Below the pieces are notes generated by a model. It had not been told where the DNA came from. It saw only the letters and a list, made by a program, of their open reading frames with translations, and searched no databases. Both the position numbers and the translations under genes were made by a program. A stretch of DNA of 64,000 nt from Microstegium vimineum (Eukaryota > Streptophyta > Magnoliopsida > Poales > Poaceae), in contig CM039123.1 in the NCBI GenBank assembly GCA_022036555.1, forward strand, positions 8,991,217-9,055,216. The letters are read 5' to 3'. Below, one piece after another: positions 23,904 to 34,793 of this stretch; position 1 is the first letter of the stretch, and every line of letters begins with the position of its first letter.

Positions 23904-24176
23904 CCCATGCAAGGAGAGCTCAATTCCTCACACCTTAACCAGAATCCAGTTTGAGCTCAAACCACTCCTTGCCTTGCTCTCTCCTCTCCTCTCTCAAGAG
24001 AAGTTCTTAGCTCTCAAGAGAAGTAGTGCTACTCTCTCTCTCAAGTCCACAACAACACCTTGTCTTCATCAAGCTCTTCTTAGCTCAAATCTCTCCCCAC
24101 AAGGCAAACTAGGAAACTCTCTCTCCACAAAACCTTGTCCTAGTCTTGTCCTTGTGTCTTTCTTCCTTTCTAAAAA

Positions 24177-25666
24177 ATGAAGAACCCTTTGAGATCCGCA
24201 ATGAAGAAAGTGAAGCAAGCTCTAAGTGGGAGCTCATCTCAACGCTCCCACAAATCTGAAGATACTTTCCAAGGAAGAAGAAGGGGAGGTTCTGCCCGAT
24301 ATACTTGGGAGAACATCCCAACCGAAGGACAACCTCAGAAGGAAGAAGAATCACCGATGGAGGTACCTCATATTGGGGCATTCATGGTGCCCCCGATGAG
24401 GACATATGATCACCAGAGTGGTCTCTGGTTTGATCAATTAGAGTACCAAAGATATCTCTCTCTTCGGGATCGATCTTTTGAGCACACAAGGATATTGAAT
24501 CCAATTCTTCTCTCCAATGCAGGTATGAACACTGAGTTTGACACTATCTTTTCTATCATTGGTTGGTCTAGCTTTTGGAAAATAGATGAACTTGGAATAA
24601 AACTGCTCACCTTAGAGTTCTTGTGCTCTCTACAAGTCTCTAATGATGAAATATCTTTTCACATGTTTAATCAAAGCTTTAGTCTAACTTGGAGTCATCT
24701 AAATGTTGCTCTTGGCTTTGATGATTCATGCTTGCTTTAGACCTTGCCATGCGTAGGTTCAGTAAAAGAAAATTTTGGTTGTCTATCTCTGCCTTGAATG
24801 ATTGTTCAAATCCTAAATTTGAGGAAATTCATAATCCAACCCTTCGCTTTGTGCATCTTTGGATGAACATGACTTTGTTTCTTGGAAGTAATGCTAGCAT
24901 GCTAAGTAACACAAAATTACAATTGATTTATGCCATGGTTAACAAAATCCAAGTTTCTCCTGTAAAATGCTTAATAAAATTTTGGCAAAGTTCAATTAAG
25001 AGTAATGAACCTATTCAATTCACATCTTTAATTACTTGTCTTGCCGAATCCATGAACTTGCTAAATGACACCTACCCTTTAGAATATATCTCTTCACTTA
25101 GAGCAGTAATTTCAGAAGAATATCTTACAACTATTCAAATGCTAAAAAGAGATCCTAAAGGTGAACTTAAAATGATCTATAGTGGTCATACAACTGAGGT
25201 GCCTCTTCCAAATAGGCAACGTCAATTATATAGGGCCCATAAGCTAACCCTTGATTTAGATCAAGGAATTGGGCAAAGAGGTTTTGCAGGATCAGACAGG
25301 AGAGCTTAGGAGGGGCTATACTTTGTTCATCTTGAGCAAGGTGGTCCTTCCTGAGGAGCTGATGGCGAGGAGGAAGACGATGCATCTTCCGATCCCATGC
25401 ACACTTCCAGTGGCATGCCTCCTTGACCACCACGTCCGCAAGGACCACGAGCATCCTTCTCTTCCACACGAGATAGGGAGCATCGTGAATGGCAGCAACA
25501 GTTTGATCATCTCACCAATGCTTTTGGCGAGCTGCGTGTTGAGCATGGTGAGACAACACACATTGTCCAACAAACTGCCGAACAAATCCAAGCATTGCAA
25601 GAAGAACAAGACCGGCAGTGGACTTTGTGGTGGCAACTACATCCATATCCGCCACCACCATATTGA
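24177..25666 (+). pseudogene. ATHILA ORF-1-like protein remnant (env-position ORF)
   Basis: ATG at 24177 follows the pyrimidine-rich leader. The product starts with a basic stretch (MKNPLRSAMKKVKQALSG), continues as a hydrophilic region, then a domain with LGIKLLTLEFLCSLQVSNDEISFHMFNQSFSLTWSHLNVALGF that fits the ATHILA ORF-1 family. A frameshift at about 24728-24740 moves to a second frame ending at 25309 (LRFVHLWMNMTLFLGS, VSPVKCLIKFWQSSIKSNEPIQFTSLI). Residual coding runs to about 25666 (a PPPPY-like end before a stop). I see no signal peptide or membrane segment. Its role is unknown, and calling it envelope rests only on position. Confidence 0.65.
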
Positions 25667-25718
25667 GCAAGGGATAAGCTTGGGGGAGGTTCCCTCCCCC
25701 ACTAAGGTAAGTTTTTAA

Positions 25719-27088
25719 TTTCAGTATTTATCTTCATGCATTCTCCTGCTTATCTTTTGTTTTTGCATCTAAAAAAAATCTGCATATGATAAAAATAATA
25801 AAAAGACTTCTCTCTACTCTCACTTGTTCCATGAATATTAATATCTCCTATGGAAATGATGAATAGTTGCTCTGCTAAATGTTTCTCTAGTACTTAGTTT
25901 ACAACTTGATATTTCTCTAAGTATGGATTACTTGGCTTAAAAGAAACCATCATGAACCTCAAACTTTTGTGGGTTGCAAATGTTGTAACTAAGTCAAAGT
26001 TGTTGTAAGACATGATATGACAAGATAAGAGCTGCTATAATATTGTTCTAAGCAAGAATGACTATCAGAGTTTTATTTAAAAAAATGATAAAAACACTTT
26101 TTGTTCCTCAATGGTGAAAATTCCTACCAAAGCCATATATGCTCTTTCATGATATAAGCTTTCTACATAAGCTGCTTGCTTTGTGTTGAGTTCGGTCAAG
26201 TTTTGTGACCCTTGTTGAGAGATTTATCATGCTCTCAACATCAAGATCACGTACACGCTACATATACATGCTGCTTCTACACTGGAAGTACACAGAAACA
26301 TACCTTACATTTTCAACATAGTTCATGCTCCATGTTTTAATAGAAAATTCTCTCTCTAGTATGTTGCTAGTTAATGAGACATAGACTATGCAAATTTCAA
26401 GGGCATTCTAAAAGTCCCAAGTTTTAGAAAAATGATGAGCACATCAAAGCTAATGAAAAAAATGATGATGAGCATTCTCAAAGCTCATAGAAAAATAAAA
26501 AGATAGCTATGTCTCAAAATAATAAGTTAGGAAAGAGAGATCATATAGAGGAGTTTTGATCATTTGCCATGTTTTCACACACTTGCACATCTTGATCTAA
26601 GAGTATGATATTTCTCTCTTTGGATCCGGAATTTGACTTTACAACATATGCAAGGTAAGTTTGCTACATCTTTCATCCCTACCTATAGCTCCACATAAGC
26701 CCTTAGAGATAGGATGAAAAGAAGGCAAACTTTGATATGTGCCTTGGTGAGGAATCATACACCTTATGAGCGACTCGAGAGTACCATTTGAGAAACACTA
26801 AGTTTTCTTTTACAAAACTTTGCAAAACCTCCGATATGAAACTTGTGAAAGAATGAGAAAACTAGTGCTCAAGTCAAGTGGTTCTATCTCTCAACCTCTC
26901 AAGACAAAGGATAAAGCTATAAGCCCCATGAAGGACTAAGGTAATATGGGTGAGTCTTTATTGCTATTTTTTTCATTCAAAAGAGAAGTATGATTGTTGT
27001 AGATTCAGTACTCTTGAAATATGAAGCATAGTAGCAACTCCTGATCCATCGAGCTAAGTTTAATTGTTTGCTCGGGATGAGCAAAGGT
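25719..27088 (+). other. Non-coding 3' internal region of Athila-like element
   Basis: It is AT-rich and has only short ORFs. A GTAAGT splice-donor-like site lies at its start (near 25708). The end reads gctcgggatgagcaaaggtt and leads into the polypurine tract. No gene is supportable. Confidence 0.6.
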
Positions 27089-27104
27089 TAAGTTTGGGGG
27101 ATCT
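27089..27104 (+). other. Polypurine tract of Athila-like element
   Basis: The purine-rich aagtttgggggatct sits directly before the 3' LTR start TGTTGGCATC at 27105. Confidence 0.7.
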
Positions 27105-28809
27105 TGTTGGCATCAAGAATGATACACTTTTACATAACCGAAATGCTGCCAACAACCTCGGGATCAAGGATAAAACAATCACATCATGAGCATACATAAT
27201 CAAATAACAAGTTCCACATGTTCATGAAGTATGTGAATGCAGGAATGAAGAAATGGAGCAAAGGAGAGTCAGTGGGACCCACATAGGGGGTCGGCCGACC
27301 ACCCTATGGGCCCACCAGCTCTCCCCTCTTGGCCATGATCCAGGAGAAGCACCTTAGAGTGAATTCCAACCCTTGGATCATTCTGTGCTTTCTCTCAACG
27401 GCTCACATGCAAAGCACATGGATCCATGGGCCCACACCAAGGAGATCAACATGACAAATACCTCAGAACAAAGAACCAACACCAATGATAAGTGGGACCA
27501 GCACCTGAAAGGCTGAGGTGGGCTAGAGATCCCAAGGGGGGGTCGGCCGACCTCTGCTTGGGCCCATAAGCCCCCCACTTGGTCCCTGACCAGTGGGGCT
27601 GCATCTAAAAGGTAAAGGATGGCCCACATGCCATAGGCGGGTCGGTCGACCTCCCCCTAGGTCGGTTCAGACCCCAGTAACCACCACATGCCAAACACAT
27701 GTTGAATATCACAGCCATCCACTCCAAGTCGGTTTGGAGGCGGTTGGATCCAAGGGTGGAGATTTGAAGCCTCCTGGATCGATGACGTGGCGATGGAGTA
27801 GCCCCTACTCCACCTCCCACTATAAATAGAGGCTCATACCCCCCTCTCTACACATGGTGAAGAAGCCTACAAGCTCTATTCCTTAGATTGTTCTAGTAGT
27901 TAGTCTAGAGTGGGAGTTAGAGTTGAGTCGAGCTGCGCTCGGGATTTCCGGAGTTGTCTTCTGGAAAGTCTGGTATAGCTCTTGTATCTTTCATTCTTTG
28001 TAAGACTTTATCTTTATTCAATATATTACTTTTCCTCTACTTTACTTAGTATTTACATTGAGCATTACTATACTTGATATAGTATTGTTATATGTTTTTG
28101 CTTATTAATAGCCTTTACATCAATAGTCTGTGATCCTTGTGGCCTTTCCCATATGCGATCATTGTCTGTCATAGGGTGCTTTGATTATAGATCGTAGTCA
28201 AAGTAATAAGTTGTGTGTGAGCGTGGTGCTTATACATCACGTTATCCTTGGTTACCGCTTGTTGCACGGATTGTTTGTGGTAGCTAGCAAGAGAGTGACA
28301 GCCTTTTCTAGTCTTTGTATTCCACTATGTGTTCTTAGGCAAGTTCTTAAAAGGTAAGGATCTCGTAAGAAGAGGGCGCGGTCCGGTAGGAGTTTTGTCC
28401 TCCTGTTGATCTATCCCCTCGCCTAGCATACTTGTATTGAGGAGGCAAACTATAGTGTTTAGACTAGTTAATTGGCTAAGTATATTGAAGTAGAGTGAAT
28501 TACACAGGAGTCCCTTTACTCTCTCGTTGTCCTCCCACCTAGCTATTCTATCTAGTCCGTTCTAAGTATCATTTACCTTGGCTTATTCATTCATCAACCC
28601 TTCCAATCACATATATCGTTTACCCCCCTATACTAGTTGATACTAAGTTGAGGTGCTCTCTAGGATCTCTCTCTGATTATCATTTCTAGCCCAGCTTTCC
28701 CTTGGGAAAATATAAATTACGATACCTTGGAATACTCCTAGGTGAAGTGCTACAACGGTATAATCTGTGCGCTTGCGGATTTATCCAATAGTCATAAGAA
28801 ATACCAACA
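27105..28809 (+). repeat. 3' LTR of Athila-like element
   Basis: It begins TGTTGGCATC and ends CCAACA. It carries exact palindromes at 27289-27300 and 27541-27552, a one-mismatch copy at 27640-27651 and TATAAATA at 27821-27828. About 21 bases after the LTR (agcatttctggcgccattgcc) repeat the start of the internal region, including the primer site, before copia gag begins. Confidence 0.85.
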
Positions 28810-28830
28810 AGCATTTCTGGCGCCATTGCC

Positions 28831-29574
28831 AGAAAAAGCACACATCATCAGTAGGTGGTCCAAGCTTGGGTGTAGGATGGTTTGGCTTAGAGATCTCATC
28901 TTTAGCTTTGCGCTTTTTCTTCTTCCAAGAATTGTCATTCTTCTTGAAGTTAGGCTTATTTTGGACCACCATCACATGACTACTGCTTGCACCTTTCTTG
29001 ATATCATCCTCTGCTATCTTAAGCATGCTACACAATTCATTCAAGCCCTTCTCCACCTCATGCATATGGTAGTTCGAAATGAAGTTCCCATAGCTAGGTA
29101 GAAGAGATGCGAGAATGAAATCAGTAGCCAACTATGGGCCAATTGGGAAGCCTAGCTTCTCCAATCTCTAAGCGTGACCAACCATTTTAATCACGTGTGG
29201 ACCAACTATTGCGCCCTCTGCTAGCTTGGTTTCAACAAAAGCATTGTAAACATTGAACCTTTCAGTCCTGTCTTGACTCTAGAACATATCATTAAGGGTC
29301 ACGATAATATCGTACGCTGCATGATATTGGCAAACAACATTTGTAGATCTGGTTCCATACAAGCAAGCATATGGCAACTCACTTCAATATCAGCAACACA
29401 TACTTTCTTGTAAGTGGTTTTCTCTGTAGTAGGTGTATTATTAGCAGTCTCATCTGGTAATGGGGTGTCTAGAATCTCTTCCTTTTTCTCCGCCCTGAGA
29501 ACAATTCTCAGGTTGTGGATCCAATCCGCATAGTTTGTTCCATTCAACCTATGTTTCTTAAGAATTGAATGCAA
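28831..29574 (-). pseudogene. Ty1/copia gag fragment
   Basis: On the minus strand the frame starts at 29574 with MHSILKKHRLNGTNYADWIHNLRIVLRA, a typical copia gag N-terminus (UBN2-type domain). It continues with CHMLACMEPDLQ, then after breaks LPSYGNFISNYHMHEVEKGLNELCSMLK and a Lys-rich part before the first zinc-knuckle cysteine (VCFF). The knuckle is cut at about 28831, where 21 bases of gypsy primer-site sequence and the gypsy LTR begin. This is the upstream part of the same minus-strand copia element whose pol lies at 16230-17858. Confidence 0.8.
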
Positions 29575-29987
29575 AGTAAATAGTTAATTGCTAGGAGTCA
29601 TCTACAACAAAGATAATACAAATACTAAAACAATGTATCCAAGACAAAGTAAATCATATTAAACTTTTAATTGAATCTACTCCCACTAAAATTAATATCC
29701 CTCTATTGAAACTTAGTGATTCAAGACCCACAACTAACAAGTCTGTTAGTGAGCTTTAGCATCACCGCTATAAGACATGATAGATCAGTAAGCAACTCCT
29801 TGCTAATCATATCACATATGACTGTTGTTGTTAGGTAGCATATCTATGCTTGTGTTGCCCAACAACTAATGCTCCAAGGTCCCTAACCATTAGGATGACC
29901 TTGTTCAAGTAACCAACCCTTCTGCGGTAAGTATCCGATATGAACCTGTCTTGTTAAGGAAAACCAGTGGCACCATAATTTCATAGA
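29575..29987 (-). other. Leader of the host copia element
   Basis: This is non-coding sequence upstream of copia gag on the minus strand. It is cut by the SIRE-like insertion at 29993 and appears to continue at 38599. No LTR boundary was identified. Confidence 0.45.
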
Positions 29988-29992
29988 CCCAC
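29988..29992. repeat. Left target-site duplication CCCAC
   Basis: CCCAC precedes TGAAAGGATC at 29993 and recurs at 38594-38598 after ...GATTCTTCA. It marks a complete insertion event. Confidence 0.9.
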
Positions 29993-30690
29993 TGAAAGGA
30001 TCAAGATGCCCAAGAGGGGGGGGGTGAATTGGGCTCTTTTTAATTTCTAAACAAGAATTAAACCTATAAAGAGCCAATTAACCCCCTAGTGCCTACCGCT
30101 TGTGTGTCCTAGCTAGAAAGCGGTAACAAGGCAATGGAAAGCGAAAACTTCCTACACAATTCTAGTATGAATTAAAAGACAAGTGCGGAAAGTAATGCGG
30201 TAATAAAGAGCTAGGGAAAGAGATGCTTGACACGGCAATGTTTTGCCGAGGTATCGAGGAGTCGACACTCCCCCCTAGTCCTCGTTGGAGCACCTCGCAA
30301 GGTATAGCTCCCCCTCAATCCCGCGCAAGGGATGAGTGCTCTCTACGGGCTGATTCTTCGCCACTCCGGCTCGGTGAATCGCCCACAACCAATCACAACG
30401 TCGATGGAGAAGGGCCGCCGACAATCTTCCGGCGATCACCTTCCTCCGAACACCACCGGACCGTCTAGGTGATGTCGATCACCAAGAGTAACAAGCCTCG
30501 ATCTTCGCTTGACTCACTCAAGCTTCACAACTAGAGGATGCACACTTGAACTCTTGGATGAACTAGAGAGAGGATGGATGGATTCGTGAATCACTCTCTC
30601 TCTCTAGGGCTCTTGCTCTCTTCCCAACCTTCTCAACTAACTCAGCAACTCCAATGAGCAAAGGCAAGGTGGGAGAGAAGTGGGAGGGGC

Positions 30691-30698
30691 TATAAATA
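30691..30698 (-). promoter_or_regulatory. TATA-like box of SIRE-like LTR
   Basis: The minus strand reads TATTTATA followed by GC-rich sequence. It lies directly downstream of the motif cluster in element orientation. Function is inferred from position. Confidence 0.4.
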
Positions 30699-30737
30699 GA
30701 CCCTCTGAAAACTGCCTCGGGCTGACGATTTAAGTTG

Positions 30738-31172
30738 GCGACGGACGCTCCGTGGACTAGGCGACGGACGGTCCGTCGCATGCCCAACGGCTAGTTTCTG
30801 TTCATAGTTGAGGCGACGGACGCTCCGACGCCTAGGCGACGGACGGTCCGACGCCTCTGTCTAACGGCTAGTTCTGACACACTGTTTCCAGCGACGAACG
30901 CTACGTCACTGGGCGACGGACGCTCAGCCACAGCGTCCGACGCTGAATTCTGGCTAGGGTTGAAAAACACCCTCTCTGGAAGGTCGACGGACGCTCTTCG
31001 CAGCGTCCGACGCCTGGCCGACGGACAGCGTCCGACGCACCCTGAAAAACTTAGCCAGAAAACAACCTCTCTGGAAGGCCGACGGACGCTGTGGACTCAA
31101 CCACCCAGCGTCCGGCGCCTTTGTCCGACGCGACGGACAACGTCCGGCGCCCCTGCCAGGAGCGTCCGACGC
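30738..31172. repeat. Cluster of GACGGACG / CGTCCG motifs in the LTR
   Basis: About nine units of the type CGACGGACG(C/G)TCCG on the plus strand alternate with five or more AGCGTCCGACGC units, so the two orientations can pair. The cluster ends about 40 bases upstream (minus orientation) of the TATTTATA box. A second cluster lies at 35694-35926. Confidence 0.75.
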
Positions 31173-31610
31173 CTAGAAAACTATTTTAACAACTCCGTTT
31201 TTCGTCGCGATGAATATGGAAGTTGTTCTAGGCTATCTTACAGTCACCATAGGCTTGCTTAGAGCTAAGGAAGTCAAGTGTGCACCACACCTAATCATGA
31301 AGCTTTCCTAAGTCAAGCTACTAGTCTCAACCCCTCTTAATAGTACGGTCAAAGGTAAAAAGAGAAGCTCTGTCTAATTCTAAGTGCCCTTCATCTCCTT
31401 ATGGCACTTAGCCTATCATTCTAGGGTCTTCGTCATGTCTTCCTAACAACCGAAATGATATCCATCTTGGGGGCTAAGTGATGACCATTAGAGCCCATTC
31501 TCCTTGATCACTATGGCTAAGCTACGCATAGCCTCTGCAAAACACACGTTAGCCATAATAATCTCTAATTGTCGTTAATCACCGAAACCAACTAGGGCCA
31601 TGATTCTTCA

Positions 31611-31626
31611 ATCTCCCCCTTTTTGG
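31611..31626 (-). other. Polypurine tract of SIRE-like element
   Basis: The minus strand reads caccaaaaagggggagat directly before the LTR start at 31610. Confidence 0.75.
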
Positions 31627-32084
31627 TGATTGACGACAATTGAACCTCGAGTATGGATAAGAGTTTTGGTTAAGAATCAAGGGTGACTTTGAATGGTTGA
31701 GCAAGGGTTAGTAAAAATGTAGTGAAGCATACTTGCTCATCCAAATCAAGTCACAAAACATGGTACTTAAGAATATGAATGAAAAAGCAGTACCTCAAGA
31801 TATTCTCAAAGGATGTATCGGAGTAAAGCGTGGAAGCTCAAATATCGTTAAGCAAGGAGATATATCATGAACATGAGACAACTCACAAGATATATTAGAG
31901 ATAATCAAGAGTTTGTCACATGCAACCATATATACATCAACCACCATCATATCACACATATAGACAAATGCATAAAAGAGACATGATGAAAGAGTACGGG
32001 GAAATAAAGCATACAAAGATCCAAATCCCTCCCCCTATCTCTATACTCGACCCTCTCTCCCCCTTTGGCGTCTAGCACCAAAAA
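31627..32084 (-). other. Non-coding 3' region between ORF and LTR
   Basis: Sequence between the ORF end and the polypurine tract is AT-rich and contains only short ORFs. I see nothing else. Confidence 0.5.
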
Positions 32085-34793
32085 CTAAGAGTCTGGGGCT
32101 GGAGAAGAAGGCGAAGTAGCGGTAGCTCTGCGATCCAGCATGATGAAGTCCTGAAGATCGGACTCATCTGACTCATCTGACACGGTCTCTGCTGGTGTAG
32201 GTGCAACTGGGGTGGTCTCTGAAGCTGTCACTGGCACCTCTGGAGCTGCGGTCTCAACTGACTCCCCCTGAGGCTCTGCTGGTGCCTCGGACGGTCCTGC
32301 CTCAGTGGTAGCGGGCCTGGGGGCCCGACGAGTGAAAACTCGAGGCGAGGGGGACGGTGTCACTGCAAGTGCCACTAGGGACACTGCTGCTGCAACCTCT
32401 GCAGGCTGAGTCTGACCGGGAGAGGACACTGCCACTGTAACCTCATCTGCTAGGGATATGGCATCCGTCTGAACGGCAGCTGGAGGTGTGGTGATTGTCT
32501 GTGCCGACTGCTCAGGTGCGATCTCCGACGATGCAACTGAGGACTGGTGAGTGCCTGTCGCCGGAAGATCCACTGCAGTTTCTGGAGCTGGTGTGACCTG
32601 CTGAGGTGCTCCTGGGGAGTCTTCTCCCGTGATCTCAAGATATGACGCTGACAGATCTCGCGAGGCCTCTGCTAGAGTAGTTCCCCGGGTAGGAGTGAAT
32701 CCTGTCTGGAACTCTCCGGGTGAAGCTATCCAAGAGGACACCTGGGTCCTCGGAGTCTGGTACTCTGGAGAAGCTGTTGGCTGGAAGGGAGGTGTAGCTG
32801 GTGCCTGACTCTGCTGTCCTCTGGACGGTAACGCTGGAGTGGGCACCACAACTACTGGAGGCGGCTGCGGAGGAGAGGTGAACTGCTGCTGCTGAGAGAC
32901 GGCGGGCAACTGAAAGTGTGGCGTGGAGGTCTGCCCGGAGCTAGAGGCCAGAAGACGCTCAAGTAGAAGAGTCTGGGTCTTTTGGATCTCTGCCTGCTGC
33001 AGCTGATAGGCTAGGAACTGGCGTTGGAACTCATCCTGCCTAGCCTGTGTCTGTGCCTGAGCTGCCAGCTGCTGCTCAGTCAGTCTCCGTAGGTCTGCAG
33101 CCTGTCGTCTCTGCTCCTCTGCCTGGCGAGACTGCTCCTCCTGCATCCTCGAGAGTATAGTAAGCAAGGTAGCCTCTGAGGAACTGGAGCCTGGAGCTGG
33201 AGCTGCTGCAGCTGTGCCTGACCCACCTGCCTCGTGGTCATGGGTCATCGGTGTATACTCGCGCACGGGCTGGTAGTCCTCGTCAGAGCTGTCGGAGTCG
33301 AGATCATCTCTGAAGACTGTCTCGGCAGCTGTATCGATCTCGGCATCCAAGTCAGCTAGCTCGGCCTGAGCAATCTGCTCAACTGTCGCATCTGTGACCT
33401 CGGCGGACTATGGTGGCACTCCGGCCTGCCTGGTGCCTGGTCTGTACGCTCTGCTGGGGCGAGGCAGCTGCCCATGGGCCACAAGCTGGCTCATCGAGTA
33501 GACTGGGAACTCTGTAGCTGACCTCGTGAGGGTGACTCTCATAACACCTGACCCACTCTTGGCAACTATCAAGTATGAGATCCAATGTGTGAACTGTAGC
33601 TGCCAATGACCTCTGAATCCAGCAGCTATAATATCCTCAAGCTCGCTCACTATCAAATCCCAGAGGTCGAACTGCTCTTTCCGAACAATGTGAGCTAGGA
33701 GCCAAAGCTGAAGACGAGTGATAGTATCCCTAGCTCCAATCCTGGGTAGAATAGTCCGTCTGAGAACCTCGTGGAGGATCCGAGCCAGAGGAGTGAGGTC
33801 TCGTGGTGTACAGCTCGAACCCTCAGTGAACGGCTGCTGAAAGCACGGACTGACAAAGTCTGTGGATGGCACTATACCATCGTGAGGTCGGCGGGGAGCC
33901 TCCTGATCCCCGTAGCAGAGACTGTGGATCCTGGTAGGTGAAGATCCGAGGTGAAAGAGCTCTCGAAACCTGGCAGCTGTAACCCTGAAGTCACGTCCCT
34001 GATATGCGAAGTGGAGGAACTCGTGATCAGGTGAGATCCACAGGGAGGCGTAGAACTGGTAAACCCACTCCTTCTGATATGCCCCTGAGCGTCCTATCAA
34101 GTCTGTCAATCCCTGAATGTACTGGAGATGCTGCAGGATCTCTGGACCACCGACCCCCTCAATCTGAGTAGATGGGTACACCCTGTGGGCCCTGAGAGGA
34201 GCATCGGTGTCAACGTATGCTCTGTAGAAATCCTCGTGCACTGTAGTGTAGAACTCACGTCCGACACGGGGGTCTCGCTGTGGTGGGAACCAGGACTGGA
34301 AGTCAACGAATCGAAACAGCTGGACTTGCTTCGCTGTAAGTGTTCTGACCTGGTGCCTCACGGGGTCTGGGAGTCTGGGTCCTGGAGTGCTAGGTGGTGC
34401 ACCTGAGCCTCGGGAATGGGTGACTCAACGGCTCATCAGCTCTCCAATAGTAGAGTGGCCCGCGGCCTCTGTCGGCTCAGTCGCTAGGACTGGCTCTGTC
34501 GCTGGTGCCTCTGTAGCCTCGACGAGCTCTGACACTGGAGGTGGAGGGGACTCACGACGCGCTCCACGGCGAGGCGAGAGCCTCAAGCCGGCGCGACGTC
34601 CTCCTCACTCCGCTAACTCAGCTGCCTCTGCTACTGCAAGCGCGGCTACCGAATCCGGATCCATTGCTGGCCTCTTGCGCTTCCGAGAGATTACCTTCTG
34701 CTTTCCCTTCCCGCGGTCAGTGGGTGGACGCGGTGGAGGTGGAGGGTCACCACCACTACCGGGGACGGGACCTGCATTCTTCGTCCTTGCCAT
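32085..34793 (-). pseudogene. Env-position ORF of SIRE-like element, three in-frame stops
   Basis: One frame runs from ATG at 34793 (MARTKNAGPVPG) to the stop at 32085, about 902 codons, broken only by TGA at 34605-34607, TGA at 34425-34427 and TAG at 33408-33410. The first part has a Pro-rich stretch and a basic cluster (GKGKQKVISRKRKRP). The middle (about 34361-33500) is a globular domain with FVDFQSWFPPQRDPRVGREFY that resembles the plant putative transposon protein family. The last third starts acidic, then has a Gln-rich coiled coil (EEQSRQAEEQRRQAADLRRL, about 33190-32950), then a long Pro/Ser/Thr-rich tail. I see no membrane segment, so an envelope role is not supported. Function is unknown. 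Confidence 0.7.

Larger units (their letters stand above)
23004..24176 (+). promoter_or_regulatory. Palindrome-bearing spacer and leader upstream of the second ORF
   Basis: This non-coding stretch replaces pol. It holds four exact GGTCGGCCGACC palindromes (23225, 23325, 23746, 23848), two diverged tandem blocks of about 110 bp (near 23447 and 23558, sharing aaagcatgacaca and ccactact), a TATAAAAA box at 23896 and a CT-rich leader (23940-24170) that leads into the ATG at 24177. The layout resembles a promoter plus 5' UTR for the next ORF; this function is inferred. Confidence 0.5.
19098..28809 (+). mobile_element. Athila/Tat-like gypsy element without RT or integrase
   Basis: The element has LTRs 19098-20799 and 27105-28809 (about 1.7 kb, TGTTGG...CCAACA ends), a tRNA-Asp-like primer site, a decayed gag-protease, a separate ATHILA-type ORF and a polypurine tract before the 3' LTR. 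The whole RT, RNase H and integrase section is absent between 23003 and 24177, so it is non-autonomous. The LTRs differ visibly (13 differences in the first ~180 bases by eye), which makes it older than the other two complete insertions. No target duplication flanks it: aactc is on the left and agcat on the right. Confidence 0.8.
29993..31610 (-). repeat. 3' LTR of SIRE-like element
   Basis: The LTR is 1618 bp. On the minus strand it runs from TGAAGAATCATGG (31610) to GATCCTTTCA (29993). It includes a GC-rich cluster of GACGGACG/CGTCCG units (30738-31172) and a TATTTATA box on the minus strand at 30691-30698. A run of nine to ten G on the plus strand lies near 30015. Confidence 0.85.

Noticed and set aside
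30738..31172. Repeated GACGGACG units as a possible CRISPR array
   Set aside because: Units are short, irregularly spaced and in both orientations inside a plant LTR; there are no constant repeats with unique spacers.
32085..34793. Calling the SIRE-like downstream ORF a true envelope protein
   Set aside because: No signal peptide or membrane-spanning segment is visible; only its position suggests the name.
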